A program made the position numbers and the translations under genes. The notes under the pieces are model-generated. The model had not been told where the DNA came from, made no database searches, and saw only the letters and a list, made by a program, of their open reading frames with translations. 64,000 bases of DNA from Marisa cornuarietis (lineage: Eukaryota; Mollusca; Gastropoda; Architaenioglossa; Ampullariidae): positions 1,293,001 to 1,357,000 of the forward strand of contig SMMW01000511.1 of the NCBI GenBank assembly GCA_004794655.1, written 5' to 3'. This document shows, one piece after another, positions 44,122 to 57,787 of this stretch (position 1 is its first letter; every line of letters starts with the position of its first letter).

Positions 44122-47088
44122 ATAGTCAAAATTTAAAATATGTTACGATGATAGCAAAATAATGTGACAAACTTTTATATAAAAAGGATTTTATCATCTA
44201 CTTATTTTCATGAACATTTCTGGCGATTTCAAAGACTCTGATTGTTAAGTTTTGTCTTTTGTATTTTTTTTTAATTTGTAGTTTAGGCTTTAGAGTTGAT
44301 CTTCATTACCTGTCATATGCTAAAAGCATATTATAAATTATAAATAAATTTTAGCACTGTAAATACAAGACTTTGAACTACTGCTGTTTGTACAGTACTA
44401 ATTTTACCAGGTTTTCTTCCACAAATATGTGCATTTACTCAAGTAGGAAACATCTTATTAGGACGCTTATACAACATGTTTGTAAATGCCAAACTGTTTC
44501 CTCTTTGTGTATATAGTTTAGGTGCTGCTACGAGCATTATCTCTCTGACATTCCATCAGCATTTGACAGATGTTACAATTGTTTTTACTTCATATTCAAA
44601 CCACACATATTTCATGCATATATTTATATGTGTGTGATTTTTTTATGTGATGAGAATGTGAGTGAAGAGTTAATGGATGTTTGAGTTGATCATTTTTAGA
44701 AAGATAATAATTATGGTTAAGATTTTATAGCTACCAAAAAAGAAAACTTTTATCCATTAAGTTCAAGCTGTTGTCCAGTTCTCTAAATATTAGTTTCAGA
44801 TTCACTTTTCTTTTTAAATCAGCAATTTTTGTCTTGTGAATATATTTTACACATAAGTGCCAGCTACATTTTCAGCACAGCTCATAAACAAAGCTATTTT
44901 TTAGTGTAATGCCTTAGTATGTAAAATCAGTATTTGGTCATCATTTAGATGACCTTAGATCAATTGTTTTGTCTTGCCTTTATGTAAGATGTGACACTGG
45001 CTACTATCATTGTGAACTAAATGTTTACTTGGTTGTCTCTATGGGTTTATGTTCAAATAGATTGTTGCACATTGTTCATGCAGAATCTTCAAAGCTCATG
45101 ATCAACATGATCAGCTGACTCCACAGGATACCTGGAGAGTTCTCTGCCTTTCAGTCAAAGCTAAGCATGTACTTTTCACATACAGCTGTAGTTACCTTTA
45201 AGTGCTGCATTTCGTTGATCTGTATAAGAATTCATATTAAAATTTCATATAAGGAAACTTACCTTATTATGGACAATAATTGTTAGCTTATGTAAGATAC
45301 AGCTTATAGTGAAGTTCAATACTATCAACGCTGACTATTATTATGGCAAAAAAAGAGATGTGCAGGCTCCATATTTCAAAAACTATTCCTTTGTCACTAA
45401 TGTTACACCGATAACATTGAAAGTCAAAGAGTACAAAGTCTCTTTTGAATACAACAAAATAATTATTCGTGCATAATTTTTATGCCAGTATCCTGTGAAA
45501 AACCAGCAATTGGTTTGATGACCAATTCAACTGATCTTTGATAATCATAGTCCAAACCATTTAACACAAAGTGGCTGTATAGAACGTTAATTAAAATTTA
45601 TGTATGAGGCAGTAGACTGCCCTCTTTACATCTTTTGTTCACATTTTTTCTAGCATAAACTGACTATATTTAGTAACATATACATTACCAGCTAGTTTCT
45701 AAATAAGAATATGTTGAAAAAAGTCTTCCTATGTAAAAGTTAATCTTACATAGCAGGCATCTGATGATGTGGCCATCATTATACAACTGACGTGTCGAGA
45801 TATAAAATCAGCATTAAAGGTACAGTAGTATGACATCAGTGAATGTTTCTGTTGTCTTGAACTTATTAAATATTGTTTCTAAAACAAATGGATTTAAAAA
45901 AATGAAAAACACCTTAGTCTACAGATAATAAAATTCTGACAGATGCATTGGCACTGAAATATAAAGACTGTTTTTTTTTAAACTCTGCAGCGTTCATGCC
46001 TTTTACATTATGCGCATTTGCTCAGCTCAATAAATATGATTTGTTAATTCAAGGTACGTGATTTATTTTCATGACTGATGAGTGGGCAAGCAAGAGAGAA
46101 TATGAGAATGTGAGTGTGTGTGCAAATGTATGCATTAGTAAGAATAATTTTTATAATTTCACACATTAATATATGTCACGCAAAAATAAATCAATCAATT
46201 TATAAATACTTAGAGATTTAAAAGGTAACAAAAAACAGCTTAAAAGGAATATATTATAGATAAATCTCATGCGACTATTAAACACATCTGTAATAAAGAT
46301 CAACTGCCAATTACAGTGCCAAAAAGATAACATTTAAAATGCCAAAGTAACAGCACTGTAAGAAAAAAACAAAACAATCTAGTGTGAGCAACAAGTTTTA
46401 TTTTGGAAGATGAGGCTTTTCAAGAAATATTTTAAAATCCCCCCAAGAAATTAAAATTACAGTTAGATTAACATTACCTCAACAATGCATTGGGGACTGC
46501 ATAACAACTGTCATCAAACATAATAAATCACTATGATTCACACACAATCCCTGCATGTTTTTATGGAAAATCCTGACGGAAGGGTGTACTTTCATTGTAT
46601 AACAACATGAGATCATGAACACTGCACCATGACAGATCTTGAAATCGAGGGGCAAAGTGACTCTTTCTCCTTTGTTTCATCCCAATCTATGGGTATACAT
46701 GGAATTTACTGGCTTGAGCATGTTTGTCAAGTGGTCGAACACCAAAACAGAAATATTATACTAGCCAGCATGAAAAGTGGTTCTACAACATGGAGATAAA
46801 CAGCTTTTATAAACATAAGATTTCCCACAGTGTCCCTCTTATTAGTCATGAGATATTCTCCTGCATTACATTAATCAGTATTTAATTAGTTGTTAAAAAA
46901 CTTAGAAATATTATTTCTCTTTGTATTTTTTCTTTGACCATACAGAAGATTCACATCACATGACAGAATTAAGCATATCAATCAACAGACAAGCAATGAA
47001 CACTTTTATTACTCCACACCGTCATAGAAACCTGAATGACAGTTCAAAAACAAAAAGCAAACAAAATTCTCATTACATGTTGCTGGAG
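44122..47088. other. convergent intergenic region with 3' UTRs
   Basis: AT-rich sequence between two genes pointing at each other. No exon, RNA gene or clear repeat is supported. Candidate polyadenylation signals are AATAAA at 44343-44348 (+) and TTTATT at 47005-47010 and 46397-46402 (reading AATAAA on -). Confidence 0.5.
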
Positions 47089-50000
47089 CTATGCATTTCT
47101 GTATCGTGTGCTCAATGGACTTTTAATCCGGAACCTGGCCAGTATGTATGGCACTATTGCCATAAATAAAATAGTACAGCCTAGCCATAGTCGATAGCGA
47201 ATCCAGCCAAGTGCAATGACAGTAAGAGAGAGAGACACGGAAAGAGCCGTATTCAAGGTACCCACGCCAACAGCAACAAGATCACGCACCAAGGGTATCC
47301 AGTCCACTGAAACACAAGGGTTGCACAACTTGAGAAACTACTTTTCATCACAAATGAAAAAAAGGAAAACTGTGTAAAAGATTCAAAATGTCATTCAAAG
47401 GCTATAAAACAAAATAATAAATCATTAAATCCTTACCACCTGATTATGCTAAATTCAGGTTTTAGAATCTCTTAGAATCAGTCCCTTACTCAAGGGAGAC
47501 AACAATGTTGATGATGTTTCCATTCATGACGGAGAATCCGTTGTGAACACTTATTACTTAACACTGTAAAACACACTTGAGGTTGGCACGGCGTAGAACC
47601 CAATGAACAGGACAACATGACCAGGTAAAAGGTTAAAAGTTTGAAAATGCATGTAAACTAATAAAGAAGCCTAATGAATAGACAGTTAATATTTTTAAAA
47701 CATTTAATTTGTACAGCATAGATATTTTGTCACCATTGTCATTGTTACCGCACTACCACCATCATCATGATTGTTAACATTTTTATCAAAAACCATCATC
47801 ACTACCAACTTGACTCCCATGCTACACTGTCTCACCTAATGTTGTAATGATGCTGGTTAGACAACCAAATCCTACAAACATCAGCAACCAGCCTCCAAAG
47901 CGAATGGCCCATGTCATTAGTGTATTATCTGCATGTTTCTTGGAGAAAATATCCTGCAAGCAAGATTCAATTTAGAAATGTTCAGAAAAATCCTGAAATA
48001 ACTTTTTTTTCTCTACATTTACCACCTTCCTTCACATATACAAAATAAGTTTCCAAATCATGACAACAATATTCAGCTTGTAACAATCATCTTCCTTTTA
48101 ATTTGGATCTTACAGCTAGAAAGTCACTATTCACAAAGAATTAAAAAAAAAAATGTCAGTGGTACATTTTTTAATTTCTAGCATGTATATGTATGTGTAG
48201 ATATGTGTGAGAGAAGGAGGTCAAAACTGGAGCATGGTCACAATTAAAAAGTTAAGATCATTTCACAATAGCATCAATATTTTCGAAGTATGTCACACTC
48301 CATGATAAACTGTTTTAATTATACCTCCAGTGTTTGCCAAGAAAGGGGGAGGCAGCAGTTGGCAAAGGGCATCATATTTAAGAAAATTTTGAGATGTAAC
48401 TACACTGTTTATATTTTTCTTCCTACTAACCTTGGGACTGAGCAGTTCAGTATAGAGCATCTCAAGTGTATCTCCTGCTTCTGTCTGGTAGCCTTCAAGT
48501 CTAGAACCCTTTTGTTTAGCAATAATGCTTACCTGTAAGAATGAATAATGTACTCAGGAATAAAATTCAGTTAAGAATTGAAGAGTTTCATGTCATGAAT
48601 TACATATGCTTCAGAATTATAGGGCAAAGCTTATCTATTTACCTCATGATAACAATGTCCTTTAATAACAATGGAATACATATACATTATGCATAGAGAT
48701 GTGTGTGCACCCTCAAACTTCCAAAGTATATTTGATAACTTACATCTGTGGCTGGTCCTAAATTGGAATCAGGCAGGATTCCAGCAGCTTCAAGCTTGAC
48801 TCTAAGATCCCCCACCTACTTGTTATAAAAGAAAAATCCTCTTTATAACACAGATAATTTGTTTTTCATTTGTATCTCTAAAAACAGTCTCTAAGGATTT
48901 TCTGAGCATATATATGTGTGTGTAAAACAAATTCTCTAAAGAAAGGTGAATCAGAAATATGTATTCTGACTTAGTCTGCAGTTTGTGGCTAATCTCTACT
49001 TCCAAAAGTCTACGAGGATTACCATTTCTAGACAGTAACCGAGATGATTTTTCCCTGTATCTTGTAATTTTTTTTTTCTTTATTTTTGTCATTAGCAATA
49101 ACTTTTGTTCCTTTTCATTGTTTTTAAAGAATGTTTCTTTTTATTTTAAAGCTTCAGATTAATCATCTCAAAGAAAAATACAGTCAGATGGATCGCATAG
49201 TTGAATCTCTCGCCTTTGGGTTCTGTGGAGAACCATGATAATAGTAGCCATTGAAAAACATCAGCGATGGATCTTTTGGTGATGCAGAGGTCCATGGTGG
49301 TATCAGCCTGAAATCGCCTATCTGATTCACCAAAGCTAAAGAAAAAAAAAATAGTCATCAAAAATTGAAAAAAACAGCAGAACAAAGTAATTTTTGAAGA
49401 TCAGTACGTATGCAGATTATTACATTATGCAATAGGTTCACAATATACCATGCAATAATGGAGTTGTCATGAAAGTAGCTATTAGGCTGTTTCAAGAACA
49501 GTATAACAGTTTAAAAATTTCTAAAATATATTAATGGTCATGCTGCTTAGTATTCATAAAAATATAAACTAATTTAAATTACACAAATCTTAAGATGGCT
49601 AGCCAGAAAGTTAATTTTTTTTCATATTAATGTGAAAAGCTATCATAGTTTAAAAACAAATAAGTTAACACTAAGTAAAAATCTCTAGTTTAAGACTAAA
49701 ATTCTCTTCACCTTCACAAAATGAATTATTTAACAGAAATTTTAAGCACATGATCATCAGACTTTCCTAATAACTGATTTGTTAATAAGACAAGTCCATA
49801 TTATTTACTGGGATTTAATGCTGTGAATTTTTTATTTTAATGTCTATTTCTTATGACTTTGGGTTTTTTAGTAATATACAGGTAGTCGTCGACTTATGAC
49901 TGCGATTGGTTACGACAAACCGATCGTAACTCGATCTGGTCATAAGTGGGATATGTTATATTACCGTAAGCATATTATGCTAGGTAATCATATTTTCAGA

Positions 50001-53000
50001 ATCTTTAAGCCATATGGTATTTTAGGAGCATTTTCCTTGTTCATTATTTCATTTTATTGGGTCATTATTTTTATTATCAGATTTGCCCTATTTTATTACC
50101 ATTTTCTATGCATTAATGTTATACCCACTTTTCTTAGTAGCGTACTCTTATTACTTTTCTACATGTTCGTATAAAAATTCAACCTTTTTAAGGTAATTTT
50201 TAATTTTATCTTTCTGTAGAAATTATTGTATTTTTATAGGAAGGGTTTCTTTAAATTCTTCTTTGCTCCCTTGCCAATCATGGCCAAAGATACCAGTCAT
50301 AGCTGTGGTCGTAAAGTTGAACAGTCATAAGTCGCATAGGTCGTAAGTCGACGACTACCTGTGTATAAAAGACCCACCACATTAAGTCTTCAATCCCTTA
50401 TCTTACTTCTATCACCTCTAATTCATAAAAACACTAAACTAACTAATAAGACTAAAGAGGAAACGCTTTTAGATAAACAGGAGTGAAAACAACATTTGTG
50501 TTTAGTGCAGATGAGATAAGGAGTAGCAAAGATATATTTCTCCAAATATAATGCAAAGTCTCATAAGATTTTACTTAAAGATAGGTTATTACACATTCCT
50601 CAAGATACATCATTGTAAAATATATACATTTTAAAAAGATACCTTCTGTTACATATGGTGCACATGTATAAAGCAATGATTCATTACCTGGCGACAAATG
50701 AAATGCGCCCACTTTCACTCGGGATGCATCCTGTGTTTCAGATCGATATGGCATGGAGCTGTGCATAAGCAGACACTTACAGTTTGGAAACTGACAGCAT
50801 AAGTATAAGCTACTAAGAAGTAACTATCAGACTAACAAAGAAAAAAGAGTGCCACTTTCTTTGACAGACATGTAGCTACAGATGTTACTGCTGCAACATC
50901 CAAGAAATTTTTATCTTGTTTAAAAGTACATTTTGCATATTATCCTCTACTAAGAAAATATGAACTTCATAAGAAGAAAAAGAAAGTGAATACATGCATG
51001 TGTGCAGGAGAAAGGAAAAGACAGATGTAAAGTGTGGTCTCTAAAACTTCACTCCCCAATGACCAAAAGGTTAAGTGACTACCTTTCCCTTTTTTTTTAA
51101 CTTTATTCTCATTACTGAGCTAGAAGAAAAAATATCAAAAAAGTATTTATAAAATCATATTTCAAAGACCAGATGTAGTGTTATATTATTTAAATGCTTT
51201 TTTAAAGTATGCTAATTTTTATATGTAATTAATAAAACAACTAGAGGTTTACTTTGGATTCTCATGGCCAACTGTGCTGTAGAATGAATTACTGCTTATA
51301 ACTTCCTGGTTCCACTCCAGAGCTAGAAACATAATGCAAAATTAAAAATGCTTTAGATTCATCCTTGACGTGTGTATGTGCATATATAAGAAACTAGGTG
51401 ATTAAAGGAATATAGTATTTTTACAATAAATATTTGTTTAAGAAAATAAGCAACATAATAACCAGTCTTAAAGTTACAAGAATATTTTAATATTTTCTAA
51501 GAACAATATGTCATGCATACAATCAGTATATAGGACTTGATTGGACTATTGTCAATGTATTCTTTCTTCTTTAATCTTGTTTTCTATTATAGGTCTAAGT
51601 TTTTTCATGAAATCTGAAATTGCATTTAGCAGAGGTTCCAGTCACGGACATTATTGCATATGCTGAATAATTGATTTAGGCCTGTTTACAATGGAGAGAT
51701 GTGTTTTCATGTAGGCAGATGCAATACCTAGGTACATACAGACTGAACATAATGTTGTAACTACTGCCTTGCTCTTAAAATGTATATGCATCACACAGCT
51801 TCTAAATATGATATATTAAGGAAGAACATATAGAACAACAAACAGTTGAAATGATGAGCCACTCACAGTAGGAATACTCTGTTTCTTCTCTTGTACGGTC
51901 TCCTTCCTTTATTTCACTGTAGCGCACATAAATAAACGTTTTAGAATTGTATGCTAAAATCAAATATTGATATAGCCACTAATTTAAATAGGTATTTTAC
52001 ATATTCTGAGCAATGCTTTTTTTCGTTTGTTTGTTTATCAACAGATTTAATTTTATTGAAGTCAAATTACAAAAATATAATTTTGTTCAAATAGTAGCCT
52101 TTGTTTGCAATTAACAGTGATTTGGATCATAAGAATGAACAGAGAAAATAGTTAAAAATATCACTAAAACAAGCGAAAAGATTCAAATGAAGGAAGGTGC
52201 TTAAAAAAAGCTATAATATTACTGTACTATAATATGTATACTAAAATGGGATGACAGCATTGGTGGGTCTAAAGAGCTTCGACTGACAGATCTACTCTTG
52301 TCCCCCGAAAGAGTCAATCCATGGGAAAGTTTAACAGCAAGTTACATCTTTTAAGTTATTCATTCTCTGAAACTGCACTACTCGCATGTATGACTATAAG
52401 CTATGGCTACAGCTAGTATTTGACATAATGTCATAGTGTCATTCTTAGTCCACATAAATAAATAAAAAAACAGTACACACTAACCGTTTCTGTTCGTGTT
52501 CCACCCATTGGTACATCTCTACAATCCTGCGAAATCTAGCAGCACGGACGGAAATTTGATACACTGGATCAAACAGACTCTGCAAGATGTGAAACTGCTG
52601 ATTCCAGAATATTTTGCAACATACTTTTTAGAAAAAGATTTTATAATATTTTAAAATAATACCAAACAATATCTGTTACTAGATCATCCTCTTCAATTTG
52701 GTGATAATGGGACAGGCTCCATGACATTTCTTTACACATTGTTTTCTTGATAAGCTTTTGTCTACTTTATATGATACAAATATTTGATTAAATGTTACGG
52801 ATTACACAAAAGACATTGTTATTGTTGGCCTCAGCTAACAGATTTTTAGCTTTAGGCCAGTAAAAAAACAAAATGCTTTTCCATAAATTGCGTAGTACAA
52901 AGTATGTTTTCAACAAATAGAAATGCATGTACCTCCTCAGAACTGAGCTGTCCTTGTAGGTAGACAAGACGTAAATTGTTATTTTCAAATGCTACATCTG

Positions 53001-53667
53001 TTGTGTCGAGATGCATAAGAACTCTCATTCCTTCATCTAAGGACTGCGCTGTTTGCACAGCTCGACCCTACAAAATCACACACACACACACACACACATA
53101 TATTCATGCTACAATGAAGAAAGATGACTTTCTTAAACTTATACATTATCTCAGAATGCAATGACTTTTTTTAAAAATATGTGTATACACGCACACATGT
53201 GCACATATATGCATAAGCATGGTATATTGCCTTGCATAGTGGTACACACTTGATTAACTTATTCACTATAAGACAAAAACCAATGGCTGTCATTTATGCA
53301 GCAATATATAAATCAGGCTTGATCATAGTATATATCCTTTGAAAGGTAATAGCATGATAGTTGTGTGTGCATGTATATTTATATTCTAATTATTTGTATA
53401 TATGGTAAATACACTCTCTCCTTCCAATCCTCATCCACATTTTCAAACATATAATATTTCTCATGACTGTTGTATTTTGAGTCTTCGTTTCTAGGCATAC
53501 AAAGTTTATATGGTACTCACTTCATTCCAGAACAAAAGGACTGACGCCACAAGAACTAGCATCAACCCTATCAATATGGCTACAAGACTGGCCTTGACAC
53601 GTTCAAAGAAGGTTGCATTTTGTCGATATGTGACATTTGTGTAGGTTTCCTGGTGAGGTACGTGCAT
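47089..53667 (-). CDS. TMEM43: transmembrane protein 43 (LUMA)
   Basis: Eleven coding exons splice in frame to 399 aa, essentially the length of the vertebrate protein: 53521-53667, 52933-53067, 52485-52579, 51867-51916, 51253-51322, 50688-50758, 49214-49335, 48744-48815, 48431-48532, 47836-47953, 47089-47306. The order of family landmarks is kept: TM1 at about 26-47 followed by NEGRAVQTAQSLDEG, EMYQWVEHEQ, the YSYSLEWNQEVI block, NPKVGDLRV, then three C-terminal membrane segments with TLVDWIPLVRDLV and VPYILARFR at the end. TMEM43 is an inner nuclear membrane/ER protein that interacts with emerin and lamins in vertebrates. I start at the ATG at 53667 because no upstream ATG stays in frame; the first exon, ending at donor 53973 (CAACGG|GTAAGA), is probably noncoding. 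The exon 49214-49335 ends with a GC donor. Introns are AT-rich. Confidence 0.93.
49878..50362. mobile_element. 485-bp MITE, Tc1/mariner-pogo-like
   Basis: Left end ACAGGTAGTCGTCGACTTAT and right end GTAAGTCGACGACTACCTGT are inverted with one mismatch, and the second arm motif (GGTCATAAGT / ACAGTCATAAGTCG) also pairs. TA-rich flanks (ATAT and GTATA) fit TA insertion. The interior is AT-rich without a transposase. Located in a TMEM43 intron. The CAGGTAGTC..CGACTTA end resembles Tigger/mariner-type elements. Confidence 0.75.
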
Positions 53668-55734
53668 ACCTGGGTCGTCTGGAAACTAAATGTTAAGTTA
53701 CGTATTAGTAGGCATTTCAACTGCTTCCAGATGTTTTTAGTCTTTTTCAAATAAAAAAAATATGAAATCGTGCTACTGATTTATGTCAAAACAGTCCATA
53801 CTTTTACTGCTTATCTAAATGATCTATTTTTTGTTCCGGGTCGTCGATCTGCATTTGTTAAAAAAAAATTAAATACTCTTTAAGTCCTAATCAGACGGAG
53901 TTCTGCATGATACTGAATCGCATGAATGCCATATTATACTGCGCATATCATCCCGAAGTTTCAAACTCTTACCCGTTGGCGATACATGACCTTTGTCGTA
54001 TGTACTACTTCGAAGTACTATCGCAGCAGCTGGGTAAAAAAACAGTTGCCATGTGAGTAATGGAGAAAAGTTTTGGGACACTTCACCACTTAAAATTTAT
54101 CACCCTAGTTTATAACTTGCGATACAACTTCGTAAGATCGATGACAACACACTTTCCGTTGTTGGAGGAGGCAAAACGATCGTTGAGTACTTTCACTTTT
54201 GTCGGGTAGAAGGTTTCACTGAGATAAAAACTATGCTACAAGGAGATTAAACTCGATTGATTTTACAGCAGTCACGGGCTAACTCCCGTTGTGCACTAGA
54301 TTTACATTTAACTCCTCCGCTGAAGCCAACATTGAAAGTAGGGACGATATTTTTCATAAACATCCAGTGTGGAAGTGCTCGTCGTCGATTCCAGGTGAGA
54401 GTATTGTCCCTTTGGCAAGAGTATTGTCCCTTTGGCAAGTTACTTTGTTTACTGTGGCAACACTTCCGGTCATCTCCAGATGAATGGATGTGAAATGCCG
54501 ATTGTGAATCTGTAATGACTGCCATACTTAGGGGTGATTCTGCTTTGCTTCATGAGGAATTTTCATTTTCTTCATTTCTTTCATTTGCTTCAGCAGAATA
54601 AAATATGATTAGTTTTGCATCCAAAGACTCGAATGTACGAAGTATACGTGCTACAAACTTTCCCATTAGCACTTCGATCAGCTGCGTGTAGGCATTTTCT
54701 CTAACAGAGCATGCTAATTGTTTTTGTAATAACAGTAATTAACTTGGAGACCTTAATACCATTAACTTTGTTACTTAATTGAGGAGCCACGCAGTTTTGT
54801 ATTATCCTGTTGTCAGAGTTTTGATGGAATTAATTTGCAAATATTGTGATTGGTATATATTAGATCTATACTTACATATGTTTGCCTTGAGGTATGTGTA
54901 TGTTTGCATGGTATATAAAAATACATGTAAGCACAAATTTAATCAGGAAATAAAGTTTTATGTTGTTTTATACGAGTGTAGTCATGGGAATCAAGCACGA
55001 AAGTCACATTCTACAAACCTGCTCATTTAAATTCATAAGATTGCTCAAATTTTTTATGATTTTTTTACAAAATGACAATCCATTCTGTAAACCCCAATTG
55101 AGTGTTTTTATGCCAACTAATAACAGATAATATATTTTCCATTTTGCTCCCCAAACCATAGTTTTGCTTTGCTCTTTTTTGTGTTTATTTGACTGTTTTT
55201 GCTTGGCTATGTCAGGAAAAGTTTATTACTATATTGCTGTAAGCGGTGTTACCTAACTAAAATGTTTATCACATTTTCCCAATTTCTATGTTACAGATGG
55301 CCATCCTCCCTTTATAGTAGAATCAGTTTCAACAGCAGCAACATCTCGAAGCTACCTAACGTCTTGAAACTTGATATATAATCTCATGGTTATTTAAATG
55401 TATTTTTCTCAAATGAAGACCAGCATGCTCTCAATCATGGGCTGCATTAAAATGATCACAAAAGAAGATACATTTCTGAGGATGCAAATCAATCCCTCAT
55501 TTGAACAGTGTTTGTGACATTTTATAAAATTTGCATTTTATATCTCTCTCTTTTTTTTATTCGAAAAGTTTGTATAAGAATCTGGTGCAAGTGTATATAT
55601 ATAGATATATATGTTTGTGTGTGAAGTACAGTTGAAGGAATAGAGCTTGCCACAGTTATAACTAGCTTTTTGATGAGTTCCTAGTTTTGCTGCTTCTCAG
55701 TCTGTTGCTAAGAAAAATCATTCGGCAATCGATC
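53668..55734. other. head-to-head promoter region of TMEM43 and the EF-hand gene
   Basis: TMEM43's probable noncoding exon ends at donor 53973 on the minus strand. On the plus strand TTCCAG|GTGAGAG (donor at 54395) could end a noncoding first exon of the EF-hand gene and splice to CTTCTCAG at 55700. If so, transcription starts in both directions between about 54000 and 54390. A 20-bp unit (GAGTATTGTCCCTTTGGCAA) is tandemly duplicated at 54399-54438. Confidence 0.4.
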
Positions 55735-57739
55735 ATGCCACCACAAGGAGGACGTGATGGAGCCAATGTCCTCCTTAATGAGGACCTGGCTTTTGACCTG
55801 GGTAGACTGTTTGATGAATACAACATGGACCACATTCCAGCTGAACAGCGTCTTGACACGTTTAAAAAACGAAATCTGCCATTTGTCAAGCACTACAAAG
55901 CAGCTGTCAATATTTTTGGAGGACCACTCAGCCGTAAGCGAATCATCATAGCACCACCAATGGAAACACCGCTTAAACACAAGCTGGGAATGTACGTGAA
56001 CAAAATGGAATTGCCCCCTGCTCCTGTACTGAACTCTGTCATGCAGCTTCCTAATACAGCATATAGAGTGGAATCTGAACAGAAGGCTCAACTTGAGGTG
56101 TGTGTATTTTTTTTAATACTGAATATTTTGAGTTGCACAGTTAGATCTACTTTCTAATTCAAATTAAAAAAACACTTTCCAACAGATATGGCTGAATGGT
56201 CACAATCTTGCAGAGTTTAAAAGAAAGCTGCTTGGCAGGTGGAACTAACATGCTATTGGATGGAAAGTGGTTGATCAAGATATTTTATAGACAATTTTAC
56301 TGAAGCACGTAACTTGTTCTCTAACAATGAATGGCTTTTCTTGGCAATAAAAATTTAGTTATTTTGACAAGTGGCGATGTCTATATAGCTATTTGTTTAA
56401 AATAAAATTACATTTATTACTTTGTGGAAATTAAGGAAAGTACAAAGGAAGAGGCCATGTATAAGAAATGGTTTAAGGAGCGAAAAGCCCTCCAAGAAAA
56501 TCTTAATAGCCTTGGGCTTAGTGAGCAACTTTTGAGGCGAAAAGCTGATAAAACAGAGTTAGAACTTCGTGTACAAGCTCGCATGAAGGCAGCTCGTACC
56601 CGCAAGCCAGAGGTACTACCACCCAAGGAGCCTGAACCAAAACCAAGAGGGCCACCTGTGATACCAAATGTCAGGGTGAGCAGATTGGTTAAGACAACTA
56701 AATAATAATTAGATAATAATTGTTTTTATTTAAGTGTTTATGGGCATTGTATAGTACTTTCTTATGTGTTTAGTAAGTTGTGTCACCAAGAACCTTGCTA
56801 AAGATAAACTTTTAGATGTTTTTATTAAAACAGGCACTTTAAAAAGTGTCCTCTAATGATGTTTGATGATACAATCATTTTAATTTGCATTTTGTTTCTT
56901 GGTAGGCTCTGTTTGATGTAAAATTCATCCTGCTTACAAATCATTTATTTTTTATTTTTTAATGAAGGCACCAATGCCTCTCTCTCTACAAATTCTGGAC
57001 CGATTTTTGGTGGACAATAAACTTCGATTGATTGATCTTTTCGCAAATGCCGACCGCAACAAAGACTGGCGCTTGACAAAACAAGAACTAAAGAAAGCTA
57101 TTGAAAATGTGAGTGACATTTAATCTTCGTTAAGTGAGTTGTCATCCATCTTTAAGTGCTTGCTAATAGCATCATTGTTTCTCAATGAAAATAAATGTAC
57201 TTTTGCTTATGTTGAAATTTATATTGAACAATGAATCGCATCTCTGTATATGGTTACGTTCTCCTGAAAAAAGAGAGCAAACAACTACGGTATCCTTGGT
57301 TTCATCATGGCAGTGACTAAATAATTAATACATGGATTTTGTTTTTCTTGGTTATTGTGTGCAGTACCGTATCCCTTTAAAGCAAGGTGACATCGAGGAT
57401 CTCATGGTTATGCTGGACCAGGATTTTGATGAATGTTTGGGTTATGCAGAAGTGTCCCGTGGGCTGGCAGCACTGCGGTTGGAGCGACGAGCATCAAAGC
57501 GCCGTGGAGAGACTGTTTCTGCAACAACTCTTAGGAGATCCTCTCCATCAAGCATTTTACCAAGAATATCTCGTGAGCATTTTCTTTTTAATCTGACTTC
57601 TGGTTTCTCTTTGCATGGTAATAAGCTCCTATGTGAGTTCTAATTCCCTAAGGGGTAAATTACTGATGTAGGCTAATATTTTAATATTGAATTGCTTACT
57701 GTTTAAAAAAAAAAGAGGTAAACTCATTGTTTATAACTC

Positions 57740-57787
<48 letters not shown>

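Noticed and set aside
53887..54081. Minus-strand frame just upstream of TMEM43 as its first coding exon
   Set aside because: It keeps phase with the next exon but has no ATG; starting at 53667 gives 399 aa, close to the known protein length.
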